Assembly: GCA_937894725.1 (NCBI GenBank)
Contig: CALAYL010000064.1
Location: forward strand, 1 to 39,660
Direction of reading: 5' to 3'
Origin: an uncultured Bacteroidota bacterium
GTDB lineage: Bacteria; Bacteroidota; Bacteroidia; Chitinophagales; LD1
DNA: 39,660 nucleotides
The notes under the pieces were generated by a model. It made no database searches. It was not told where the DNA came from and was given only the letters and a program-made list of their open reading frames with translations. Of this stretch, positions 26,583-34,714 are shown piece after piece (position 1 is the stretch's first letter; each line of letters begins with the position of its first letter). A program made the translations under genes and the position numbers.

Positions 26583-27660
26583 TATCGCTGAAAGTGATGA
26601 TAACACCTAGGTTAGAGGCTAAATCTACTTTAGTCAATACCGTTAGTTTTTTTATTTCTAAGTGCAATGCTTTTACATCATTAATTTGAGTCAGTGTCGC
26701 TTTTGTAATCGGATTATTTATAATGGCTACTTTATTCAAACACTCATCTATTTGTGCTGAGATAGTAGCAGAGAGTGCATTCCCGTTGTATTTGGCATCT
26801 ACAAAATCTAGATAATCATCGAGGCCAATGTCTGCATTGGAAGTATAGATAGCTTTCCACGCTTTGATATTGGCTTGTATGTTTTTTAATGAACTACCCG
26901 AAAGTCTATATTCAAAACCTGATGTGTCCATCAATCCGTTGTTTTCAATACCAGATGGTTTTCCTATTTTTCCTCTTCTTACATATTCGATATGCTCTGC
27001 AAATGTATTCACAAATGCGTTAAGCGAACCGCCTATGTCAAGCTTTGTTTTAGAAACAAAACTCGTGTATGATGGACCATTATTCCACGCTGTGTTTGCC
27101 TGTGTTGCTTTGGTACTGAGGTGTTGGACTAAGGCGGTGAGATATTGTTTTCGGTTAGCTGCATTACTAGAAATAGTAAAACTATCTAGTACATCCTGTG
27201 TATTTTGGGTACTACCATAAAGTAAATATTCAATTGCGGCTAATCCTTTTCGCGTAGTGCCTGTAGCATTGATATATGCTTCATCGATATTATTGTTCAG
27301 TAGCTCTGATTCAATCACAGCAAAGTTTGCAGGAGTGGTGGCTATTTGATTTTGGAGTGATGATGTACTTGCATATTCAAAATTAAATGCCTCGCAATAC
27401 ATCCATTTATCCAAGGTGTTTTCAAATGCTACCTGTGCTGCGGCAAGGTTGGTTGGAGTCGGGTTAATAGTAAAATCGTTGATTGCTATTGATAGTGCAT
27501 CCGTTGCATTTTTTAAGTCAGCATAAGCGGGTAATATTACATTGTTGGCAATAGATTGCAATAGATTTGCTCTGTCATATTTGTCGAGATTTGAGGTCTT
27601 CGTTTTACAAGATTGTGTAGTCACTAATAGCAACAAAATAGGAATAATATATGCTTTCAT
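26569..27660 (-). CDS. Imelysin-like lipoprotein with degenerate GxHxxE motif
   Basis: A 363-residue predicted lipoprotein (TTQSC, Cys18) built of helices in the imelysin (IrpA / EfeO-like, M75) fold. Where active-motif members have GxHxxE, this one reads GLAAIE (139-144), so the His is replaced by Ala141 while Gly and Glu remain. WMYCEAFNFEYAS corresponds to the conserved first repeat. Proteins of this fold are linked to iron uptake and are not proven peptidases. It is the third gene of the operon, 14 nt behind the DUF1111 gene, and overlaps the HTTM start by 14 nt. The two imelysins are only distantly alike, so they probably have separate roles. Confidence 0.8.
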   Translation of the reverse strand: MKAYIIPILLLLVTTQSCKTKTSNLDKYDRANLLQSIANNVILPAYADLKNATDALSIAINDFTINPTPTNLAAAQVAFENTLDKWMYCEAFNFEYASTSSLQNQIATTPANFAVIESELLNNNIDEAYINATGTTRKGLAAIEYLLYGSTQNTQDVLDSFTISSNAANRKQYLTALVQHLSTKATQANTAWNNGPSYTSFVSKTKLDIGGSLNAFVNTFAEHIEYVRRGKIGKPSGIENNGLMDTSGFEYRLSGSSLKNIQANIKAWKAIYTSNADIGLDDYLDFVDAKYNGNALSATISAQIDECLNKVAIINNPITKATLTQINDVKALHLEIKKLTVLTKVDLASNLGVIITFSDNDGD

Positions 27661-27674
27661 GTTTTGGTTTTATA

Positions 27675-29081
27675 TCAAAGTGATGATAAGAATTTAATTA
27701 AGGCCTGTCGTTCTTCTTTTTTCAAATCTTTAAATTTCTTTTTTGATTTTTCTCCTTCTCCACCATGCCAAAGTATGGCCTCCTCTAGGTTTCGTGCTCT
27801 ACCATCATGTAGGTAATTGGTGTGTTTATTTACTGCAAAAAATAATCCTATTCCCCAAAGTGGCGATGTACGCCATTCGTTTCCATTAGCTAAAAAATCA
27901 GGTCGATTGTCTGCTAAATCTGGCCCCATGTCATGTATTAAAAGATCTGTGTAGGGATATATTTTTTGCCCACTCAATGCGCTTGATATTGTACTTGAGC
28001 TGGTGATATAGCTTGGCACATGGCAGGCAGCACAACCAATCTTAGTAAAGATTTTTTTGCCTTCGAGTACATCCATTTCTTTTGCATTTCTCCTACCGGC
28101 TACCGCCAATGTAGCCGAATAAAATGCGGTACGATCTAATTGGTAATCGCTTAGTTCAAAATTAAATGTGCTATCATTTCCGTTTGGGGCATTTCGACAA
28201 TCCATCTGTGAGCTTGTACAGTGATCGATCGGAAACAAAGAAGAGGTCAAGCCAAGATCGCCATTAAACGCCCCTGCTGTTTGTTGAAAGACGTTTGGCT
28301 GATTTGCTTTCCATCCAAATCGGCCTAGCATGGTCCTGTTTTCTATGTAATTCCAAACATAGTTTGGCCGGCCAGAGATGCCGTCACCATTGGTATCGAA
28401 CTCATCAGCATGGGCTAGAATTTCCATTTCGCTGATAGCCTCTAGTAGTCCCAACCCTGGCATTTGGGGAGCTACTCTAGGCGATGTAAGTACTCCTGCG
28501 AGAGAGCCGTAGTTGCCATTTAAGGTATAGGTAGGTCGTTGTAATGTGTATGTTTCTCCATCAGAATATGTTCCTTGTTCGATGAGATAGCTTATCGCAA
28601 AATCTCCCTCGGGTTGTACGCCTGGAATGGCTAAATTTTGAAATTGTACGCCATAGATTGGATGGGGCATAGGTTCACCATGCAAGTCAGTACCTGATAC
28701 GCTCAATCTAAACAAAAGCCCCGTCACACCTTCGTTACCGATAGGGGGGCGACCTCGTCCATCGCGGAGATGGCAACCCGAACAACCTAGCGCATTATAG
28801 ATTGGACCAAGACCATCGCGCCCAGCGGTCGAAGAGGGAGCTATCACCCAGTTTTGTCGAAAGAATGAATTGCCAATTACAAATTTGGTTTCTTCTTCGC
28901 TACTCAGATTGGCAGCATTATGATTAAATGCATTTTCTGAAAAATCAAAAACAGTAGTCGCACCCCCAGCTTTTTCTTCGCCTGGTTCATAGCTGTCTAA
29001 GCCTTTTTCGGGCTTACAGCTTTGCAGCAAAAAAAGGATAGTTAGACTCGTTATAAAAGAAATTGTAACTGACTTTTTCAA
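27675..29081 (-). CDS. Diheme DUF1111 (di-heme oxidoreductase family) lipoprotein, TTG start
   Basis: A 468-residue lipoprotein (LLQSC, Cys22) of the DUF1111 'thiol oxidoreductase' family, related in layout to the diheme peroxidase group. Two heme c motifs are present: CSGCH at 100-104 and CAACH at 350-354. The conserved FDTNGDGISGRPNYVWN block could bind calcium. The only start that keeps the signal peptide is TTG at 29079-29081; no ATG exists between it and the upstream gene's stop. It begins 11 nt after that stop, so translation is probably coupled. In Proteobacteria the same family lies between two imelysin genes, as here, which supports a joint job in iron or redox handling. Confidence 0.87.
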   Translation of the reverse strand: MKKSVTISFITSLTILFLLQSCKPEKGLDSYEPGEEKAGGATTVFDFSENAFNHNAANLSSEEETKFVIGNSFFRQNWVIAPSSTAGRDGLGPIYNALGCSGCHLRDGRGRPPIGNEGVTGLLFRLSVSGTDLHGEPMPHPIYGVQFQNLAIPGVQPEGDFAISYLIEQGTYSDGETYTLQRPTYTLNGNYGSLAGVLTSPRVAPQMPGLGLLEAISEMEILAHADEFDTNGDGISGRPNYVWNYIENRTMLGRFGWKANQPNVFQQTAGAFNGDLGLTSSLFPIDHCTSSQMDCRNAPNGNDSTFNFELSDYQLDRTAFYSATLAVAGRRNAKEMDVLEGKKIFTKIGCAACHVPSYITSSSTISSALSGQKIYPYTDLLIHDMGPDLADNRPDFLANGNEWRTSPLWGIGLFFAVNKHTNYLHDGRARNLEEAILWHGGEGEKSKKKFKDLKKEERQALIKFLSSL

Positions 29082-29092
29082 CTGATTATTTT

Positions 29093-30274
29093 TTATTCTA
29101 CTACGATGGTTAAACCTAATAAATTTGCTGCTTTTGCTATATTATCTCCCGCTTTTTTTAATGCTAAAATGGTATTGTTTATAGTCATCCTTCCGGCTAC
29201 ATTGCTACTAAGTATCTGCTGATCAAAAGGAGCGGCTATATTATACGCGTTATTTTTTGCTGCTTCAATGCTAGCCTTGGTTTCAGCGGCTACATTGGCA
29301 TCTTTAGCTAGGAGTATATCATATACACCTATACCGCTTACAGTGCTACCATCGGCTTTTTGATAAGCTCCATTAAATACATTCAAAATGCCTAGCGCAT
29401 TCATGCGTATATCGTTATGAGTATTGTCGCTGAAGCAAGAATGTTCATCTTCTTGCAATTGTGAATCATACGCCACTTCTAGTCGCTCACCTGCTAACTC
29501 ACCCTTTGCTAAAAATCCCATTCCTTGGATGATTTTCGCTAGCGAAGCGTCTGGATTTGCGTTTACAAACTGATTGCGATAATTGCCGGGTGTCGAAGGC
29601 GACCAAGCGTCTTTCACTGTCTGTAAATGATCTACAATTAAGCTAGCGCATGCGCGGAGATATTGCCCCCTTCGGCTTTGGTTTTGGGCGGTGCCAGTGA
29701 GAGGAATGAAATCGGTATAAGGTCTTGTGCCAGCAGAAGTAGCACTTAGGTCTTGTCCCCAAAGTAAAAACTCGATAGCGTGAAATCCGCAGCTGATATT
29801 GGTCTCTCCGCCACTTTCATTTAAACCTTCGATGGTCGCCTTGTCTATAGTAGGGTAGGCGATGAGGTTATTGATGATTCCTGATGCCGAATTGCCTTGC
29901 ACATAATCTACAAATGCTTCATCCATTGGCCATGCATTGAGCAAACTTTCTACACCAACTACATCATTGTCAATGGGGCCACCGTAAAAGCGATATACTT
30001 CTGTTTGACCATATGTGTTTCGAGATATTAGCCACGCAGTTTTAGCCGCATCAAATGTAGCTTGAGTAGGATTAGCTACAAAAGCATTTACTGCAGTTTG
30101 CATTGCTCTAGCTTGATCTAAGGCATCTGCATAATTTGCATACACCATATTTGCATAATTATTGATAGCTGACTTTTTTAGCTCACTTGAAGGGCCTTCG
30201 TCTTTTTTTTTGCATCCTGTCAATACAAAACTGATTGAGAGGATAGCAAACAGTAGCAACTTTGTTTTTTTCAT
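29093..30274 (-). CDS. Imelysin family lipoprotein (IrpA-like) with intact GxHxxE motif
   Basis: A 393-residue lipoprotein (VLTGC, Cys21) and the first gene of the operon. The imelysin signature is intact: GFHAIE at 163-168 within CGFHAIEFLLWGQD. Other family landmarks are YRFYGGPIDND, RRGQYLRACASLIVDHL, GMGFLAKGELAGERLEVAYD and EDEHSCFSDNTHND. Proteins of this group occur in iron-regulated operons and are thought to bind iron or a related ligand in the periplasm; a protease function is doubtful. The ATG at 30274 is unambiguous. A strong promoter and two palindromic sites lie directly upstream. Confidence 0.9.
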   Translation of the reverse strand: MKKTKLLLFAILSISFVLTGCKKKDEGPSSELKKSAINNYANMVYANYADALDQARAMQTAVNAFVANPTQATFDAAKTAWLISRNTYGQTEVYRFYGGPIDNDVVGVESLLNAWPMDEAFVDYVQGNSASGIINNLIAYPTIDKATIEGLNESGGETNISCGFHAIEFLLWGQDLSATSAGTRPYTDFIPLTGTAQNQSRRGQYLRACASLIVDHLQTVKDAWSPSTPGNYRNQFVNANPDASLAKIIQGMGFLAKGELAGERLEVAYDSQLQEDEHSCFSDNTHNDIRMNALGILNVFNGAYQKADGSTVSGIGVYDILLAKDANVAAETKASIEAAKNNAYNIAAPFDQQILSSNVAGRMTINNTILALKKAGDNIAKAANLLGLTIVVE

Positions 30275-30278
30275 GTTG

Positions 30279-30295
30279 TTTAGATTAAGTCCAAA
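30279..30295. promoter_or_regulatory. Second putative operator in the imelysin leader
   Basis: TTTAGATTAAGTCCAAA is an imperfect inverted repeat. Its first 12 bases, TTTAGATTAAGT, match 10 of 12 bases of TTTAGACTAAAT in the upstream palindrome. It lies 4 nt before the start codon, within the predicted 5' leader, where a bound repressor would block elongation or initiation. Confidence 0.4.
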
Positions 30296-30308
30296 TAATA
30301 TAATAACA

Positions 30309-30339
30309 CAAAACTAGTTTTTTGACTGTAAAAGCAAAA
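30309..30339 (-). promoter_or_regulatory. Promoter of the imelysin-HTTM-receptor operon
   Basis: Read on the minus strand, TTTTG (30339-30335) and TAGTTTTG (30316-30309) are 18 nt apart. Both boxes match the Bacteroidota consensus. Transcription should begin near 30304, about 30 nt before the start codon. Confidence 0.7.
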
Positions 30340-30340
30340 C

Positions 30341-30359
30341 TATATTTAGACTAAATATA
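30341..30359. promoter_or_regulatory. Perfect 19-bp palindromic operator
   Basis: TATATTTAGACTAAATATA has two 9-bp arms around a central A with no mismatch. It ends one base from the -33 box of the imelysin promoter and 51 nt before the murQ start codon. Length and symmetry suit a dimeric repressor such as a DtxR/MntR- or Fur-type metal sensor; which one cannot be told. Confidence 0.6.
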
Positions 30360-30409
30360 AAGAAGCTTATTTTTTTCTTCAAATTATACAAAGCTATTAC
30401 ATTTATAGA

Positions 30410-31213
30410 ATGAAAAAAACAACGGAATCTGTATCGCTATATGACCATTTGGATAAAATGGATACCCACACCCTTTTAACTGCCATAAACAATGAAGATA
30501 AGAAAGTCGCTATTGCGGTAGAGGGCTGTATTCCATCTATTCTTCGTTTAGTAGATTTGATAGCCGACAAAATGATGGCTGGTGGACGGCTTTTTTATGT
30601 GGGTGCTGGTACTAGCGGGCGTTTGGGTGTGGTCGATGCATCAGAATGTCCACCTACTTTTGGAGTTGAACATGGGCTAGTTGTGGGCTTAATAGCTGGA
30701 GGCGATGCGGCTATTCGCAAGGCAGTTGAGTTTGCAGAGGATAGTAGAGAGCAGGGTTGGCTTGATTTACAGGCAAATGAGATTAGCGAAAAAGATATAG
30801 TGATAGGAATTGCCGCATCGGGCACTACGCCTTATGTGATAGGTGCATTAGCGAAATGTCAGCAGCATCAGATTACTACAGGCTGTATCGTTTGTAATGT
30901 AGATAGCCCCGTAGCTGCGGTGGCAGACTATGCCATCGAATGCGAGGTAGGGCCAGAGTTTGTGACGGGGAGCACGCGAATGAAAAGTGGCACTGCTCAA
31001 AAACTAATACTCAATATGATTAGCACAGCGGTGATGATAAAAATAGGTAGAGTAGAAGGGAATAGAATGGTAAATATGCAGCTGTCAAATGAAAAACTTA
31101 TCGAACGTGGCACTAATATGATTGTTGAAAAATCAGCTTTGGATTTTCAAGCGGCTAAAGAGAAATTACTTGAGTTGGGTAGTGTGAAAAGGGTGTTGGA
31201 TAGTTTGAAATAA
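30410..31213 (+). CDS. murQ: N-acetylmuramic acid 6-phosphate etherase
   Basis: A 267-residue SIS-fold enzyme that cleaves the lactyl ether of MurNAc-6-phosphate, giving GlcNAc-6-phosphate and D-lactate in cell-wall recycling. Motifs are clear: YVGAGTSGRLGVVDASECPPTF at the substrate loop (catalytic Glu in ASECPP), the GIAASGTTPYV loop, and GPEFVTGSTRMKSGTAQK. The protein is about 30 residues shorter than the E. coli enzyme, but no motif is missing. The ATG is only 4 nt after a TACATTTA element. It is divergent from the imelysin operon and may share its control region. A MurNAc kinase or transporter is not in the window. Confidence 0.95.
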   Translation: MKKTTESVSLYDHLDKMDTHTLLTAINNEDKKVAIAVEGCIPSILRLVDLIADKMMAGGRLFYVGAGTSGRLGVVDASECPPTFGVEHGLVVGLIAGGDAAIRKAVEFAEDSREQGWLDLQANEISEKDIVIGIAASGTTPYVIGALAKCQQHQITTGCIVCNVDSPVAAVADYAIECEVGPEFVTGSTRMKSGTAQKLILNMISTAVMIKIGRVEGNRMVNMQLSNEKLIERGTNMIVEKSALDFQAAKEKLLELGSVKRVLDSLK

Positions 31214-31259
31214 GGGAAGGTTATAATCATTTTCTGATAGCTTGTATTCTGTATATAAA

Positions 31260-31290
31260 AAAGCCCGATGGATATTTTCCATCGGGCTTT
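31260..31290. terminator. Shared terminator of murQ and the SprB-repeat adhesin
   Basis: A 13-bp perfect stem, AAAGCCCGATGGA / TCCATCGGGCTTT, with a 5-nt loop between the converging genes. The minus-strand product is followed by a run of six T, so it suits the adhesin best, but it can serve both. Confidence 0.85.
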
Positions 31291-31310
31291 AAAATGCGGT
31301 AAAGCTATGA

Positions 31311-34300
31311 TTATTGGATAATCAATTTTTGTGTAGCGATGCCAGTTGCAGATTTTACCTTTACAGTATAAACGCCCGCAGCAAGCATATCAATTTGGAT
31401 TCTTTCTTCGATATTCACGCCAAATCCTAAGTCTTTTACAGCTACTAACTGACCTTTGATGTCCACTATCTCGATAGAAACAGTAGAAGACTGAATCAGA
31501 TCAGCTTTGATTGTAAAGTGAGCTGTAGTTGGGTTAGGATAGATTGCGAGAGAATTGAAACCAGCAGATGCGATATCTTTGATAGAACTGATTACAATAG
31601 TAGTAGAAGCCGTACATCCTTTAGCATCTGTTACCGTTACAGAATAGGTACCAGCAGTAAGACCTGTAGCAGTAGCTGTAGTCTGGGCTGGAGTTGTATT
31701 CCATTGGTAAGTATATGCAGGAGTTCCTCCTGTTGCAATTGCTGTAGCTGTATTAGCTGTTTTTGACGTAGTCACAGCCAATGCAGCAGAAGGTTGAGAT
31801 ACAGTAGCAGAAGCAGTAGCCGTACAGCTTTTAGAATCTGTGATAGTTACCGTAAAACTTCCAGCAGCCAATCCACTTATAGCAGCAGTAGATTGTGCAT
31901 TACTCCATACATAGCTGTAGTTTGGCGTACCGCCTGTGCCTACAACTGTAGCCGTACCAGTACTTCCACCAAAGCAGTTTACAGCAGTAGCAGACGCTAC
32001 ACCAGACAATGCAGAAGATGGTTGGCTTACTTGAGTTGATGCAGACACTGAGCATTGATTAGCATCTACTACTGTCACGGTATAAGTGCCTGCCAGCAAT
32101 CCTGTAGCAGTAGTAGTAGTTTGAGCAGGAGCTGTGTTCCAGTTATAATTTAAAGTTCCTGTTCCACCAGTAGCTACTACGGTAGCAGTCCCTGTATTTC
32201 CACCAAAGCAATTTACCGCAGTGTTGGAAAGTGTAACTGTGATTTGACTAGGCGCTACGATAGTTACATTAGCAATACCTGCACATGAAGATGCATCTCT
32301 TACCGTTACAGTATAATTGCCAGCAACAAGGCCAGAAGCAGCAGCTGTATTTTGAGCAGGAGATGTGCTCCAAGTATAGCTATATCCGCCTGTACCACCA
32401 GTAGCAGAAGCTAAAGCTGAGCCAACGCCTCCAAAGCATAATGGATTAGTACCAGTAGCAGATGCCACAGGTGCATTTGGATTAGTAACTACTACACTAG
32501 CTGAAGCAGTACATCCATTGTTGGTTACTGTCACAGTATATGATCCGGCAGCTAAATTGCTAGCGGTAGCGGTATTTTGGGTAGGTGAAGTACTCCATGC
32601 ATAAGTAGAACCAGCAGGTGCGCCATTAGCAGAAGCTGTTCCTGTATTACTGGCACATGCAGACGGAGTAGAGGTGGTTGTGAAAGTTGGTGGAGCGGGG
32701 TTGGTAATTGTACCAGTAGCAGTAGCTGAACAACCATTAAGAGACACTGTAACGGTATAAGTTCCAGCGGCAAGTCCAGTAGCAGTCATAGTATTTTGAA
32801 CAGGATTGGTACTCCAAGAATAGGTAGCACCACCTGCAGCACCGTTTGCAGTAGCGGTACCCGTATTGCTTGCGCAGTTTGAAGGTGTTGTGCTTACGGT
32901 CACACTCGGAGGTGTACCCACATTTGTCAATGTAGCCGTGGCTGTAGCAGTACATGAAGCACTTGTAACTGTTACGGTATAAGTACCAGGTCCTTTAGCC
33001 GTAAGATTAGCCGTGGTAGCCCCAGTGCTCCAAAGATAAGTAGGGGTGCTTGTTGCTCCTGTTACAGCAGTAGTAACTCCTCCATTGCTTAATCCGCAAG
33101 TTGGGTTAGAACCAGTAGCTGTTACGGCAAGATTACATACCGCTGCAGTCTTAAGTTGTGGCCAGATGATGTATGAACCAGCAAATCCTAAAGAAGACGA
33201 AGTAGCCCATGCGCCAGTGCCTATTTTAATATAGGCAGCATTTGCTGTGGCTAAACCACTCACATAGCCCAAGCCCATATTGAACGTATCCATCTGCTCG
33301 ATAGCCATAAAGTAGCTACCAGTAGCTGGTGGTACTAAAGTAGGTGAAAATACAATGCCGAGTATGCCCACACCACCTACAGTATCAGCAGTAGTAATGG
33401 TTCTAGTCAAACTAGTAGCAGCTAAGACACTTGGCCCTGTACCACCATCAATATACAATTTCGCTCTATAACGTGCGCCTACCCTTTTTTCATTTATAAA
33501 TGCAAAAACGGTATCAAGCGTTACACCTGTTATATTATTGATATTGTATTTTTGAGCAACCTCTACAGTATTTCCTGGTACTCCAAGTACATTGGTGATA
33601 GTACCAAAAAGGATAGCATTGTCGCGTGCATACAATTGTGGATCGATAGCCACATATCTGTAGATAGTATCATTAGTGCGATTAGCATCCAAAGGAGTCA
33701 TAGAACATATATATCTAAACTCATAAAAGCCTACACCTGCATACGGTACTCCAGTGCCTGTAAATGCTGAAGTTGACCCTGCAGCTATTGTAGCAGAACC
33801 TGTAAGTGTTTGCGTGTTTACAACTGTACTTGAGGTGAGGTTTCTAACGACTAAATTTACCGCTACTCCAGTAGCAGGTTGGTTTCCTACGTTGTTTACA
33901 GACACACCTACATTAAAACTTCCACTTTGCGCTTGGCTCAATGGTATAGAGGTGTACTCTGAAGGGTTGATAGAAGCAGTAAGACCAATGTCATTTACTG
34001 AAGCAGCCCCACCTACAACTCTTATATCATCGATAAACAAAAGGTTACCATCGTTAAAGTTATTTACAAAAGCTATATAAACAGCTTGTCCGTTGAACGA
34101 GGCAGGGATATTTACTGAATGAGCAGCCCATACATTCGGTTCAGAAGGAGTAGTATAAAGCACAGTTGTCATTGCCGCAATAGTTGGAGATGTTCCGATT
34201 CTTACCTGATAACCGTCTTGATAGGTTGGGTCAGGATCTGAAGAACTTGCATTCCAAGACAATACATTATTAGATGCACCTAAAGTAATTTGCGGTGTTA

Positions 34301-34571
34301 TCATCCAGTCATTGGAAACGCCTGCTGGACTGTACCATGAAGTACTTGCTGCTACTGTATCATTAAGTGTGGGACTTATAGAATCTAACCAAAGAATCCA
34401 AGCATCGGTTCCGAAGCCTGGGTAATAAGGTGTAAGTCCATCTTGATTAATCCTCGTCATGTTGGTAGGGAAAATGGTACTATTAAAAGTTTCGTAATAA
34501 AGTGTGGTCTGAGCATAACTTATTACTAAACATCCAAGCGCAAAAAGCGTAGTTAGTATTTGTTTTTTCAT
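31311..34571 (-). CDS. T9SS-secreted adhesin with cleaved-adhesin domain and SprB-like repeats
   Basis: A 1086-residue secreted protein. Signal peptide MKKQILTTLFALGCLVISYA is followed by a cleaved-adhesin / jelly-roll domain (TLYYETFNSTIFPTNMTRIN, then DWMITPQITLG and LLFIDDIRVVGG). A beta-rich middle comes next. Seven tandem SprB-like repeats of roughly 65-75 residues follow; each has a Trp near its centre (YSWST, YTWST, YNWNT, YVWSN, YQWNT) and ends in AGTYTVTV, and most have a Cys near each end. The C-terminus (LAIYPNPTTAHFTIKAD and ATQKLIIQ) is a type-A T9SS sorting domain. SprB-type repeats occur in gliding and surface adhesins. The frame continues to a TTG at 34601, but ATG 34571 begins the signal peptide. 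Confidence 0.88.
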   Translation of the reverse strand: MKKQILTTLFALGCLVISYAQTTLYYETFNSTIFPTNMTRINQDGLTPYYPGFGTDAWILWLDSISPTLNDTVAASTSWYSPAGVSNDWMITPQITLGASNNVLSWNASSSDPDPTYQDGYQVRIGTSPTIAAMTTVLYTTPSEPNVWAAHSVNIPASFNGQAVYIAFVNNFNDGNLLFIDDIRVVGGAASVNDIGLTASINPSEYTSIPLSQAQSGSFNVGVSVNNVGNQPATGVAVNLVVRNLTSSTVVNTQTLTGSATIAAGSTSAFTGTGVPYAGVGFYEFRYICSMTPLDANRTNDTIYRYVAIDPQLYARDNAILFGTITNVLGVPGNTVEVAQKYNINNITGVTLDTVFAFINEKRVGARYRAKLYIDGGTGPSVLAATSLTRTITTADTVGGVGILGIVFSPTLVPPATGSYFMAIEQMDTFNMGLGYVSGLATANAAYIKIGTGAWATSSSLGFAGSYIIWPQLKTAAVCNLAVTATGSNPTCGLSNGGVTTAVTGATSTPTYLWSTGATTANLTAKGPGTYTVTVTSASCTATATATLTNVGTPPSVTVSTTPSNCASNTGTATANGAAGGATYSWSTNPVQNTMTATGLAAGTYTVTVSLNGCSATATGTITNPAPPTFTTTSTPSACASNTGTASANGAPAGSTYAWSTSPTQNTATASNLAAGSYTVTVTNNGCTASASVVVTNPNAPVASATGTNPLCFGGVGSALASATGGTGGYSYTWSTSPAQNTAAASGLVAGNYTVTVRDASSCAGIANVTIVAPSQITVTLSNTAVNCFGGNTGTATVVATGGTGTLNYNWNTAPAQTTTTATGLLAGTYTVTVVDANQCSVSASTQVSQPSSALSGVASATAVNCFGGSTGTATVVGTGGTPNYSYVWSNAQSTAAISGLAAGSFTVTITDSKSCTATASATVSQPSAALAVTTSKTANTATAIATGGTPAYTYQWNTTPAQTTATATGLTAGTYSVTVTDAKGCTASTTIVISSIKDIASAGFNSLAIYPNPTTAHFTIKADLIQSSTVSIEIVDIKGQLVAVKDLGFGVNIEERIQIDMLAAGVYTVKVKSATGIATQKLIIQ
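31580..33145 (-). repeat. Tandem SprB-type repeat region in the adhesin gene
   Basis: Seven imperfect repeats of about 200-230 bp encode the Cys...GGxTGTA...W...GLxAGTYTVTV units. Adjacent copies are clearly alike in protein (units 2 and 3 share SNCASNTGTA / SACASNTGTA; units 5 and 6 share AVNCFGG). The first unit is the most diverged and the last lacks the first Cys. The boundaries are approximate. Confidence 0.75.
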
Positions 34572-34651
34572 AATATTTTTTTGTTTGCGGTAAAAGTACA
34601 ATTATTTCAAATAGTTTAATGAGAAAGTTTTGCATTTTGTTTAATTATTTC

Positions 34652-34683
34652 TTTTGACTATTTCAGCCAAAAAGTTAGCTTTG
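34652..34683 (+). promoter_or_regulatory. Promoter of atpDC
   Basis: TTTTG at 34652-34656 and TAGCTTTG at 34676-34683 are 19 nt apart and both match consensus. The inferred start near 34688 leaves a leader of about 27 nt. This is one of the two best promoters in the window. Confidence 0.75.
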
Positions 34684-34714
34684 CACCGCTAAAAATAAAT
34701 ACAATCATAATTAT

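Noticed and set aside
31518..32955. Several open frames of 70-90 codons inside the adhesin gene, in other frames and on the opposite strand
   Set aside because: They arise from the repetitive, low-complexity codons of the SprB-like repeats. Their products are Ser/Cys/Arg- or Leu/Pro-rich strings without domains.
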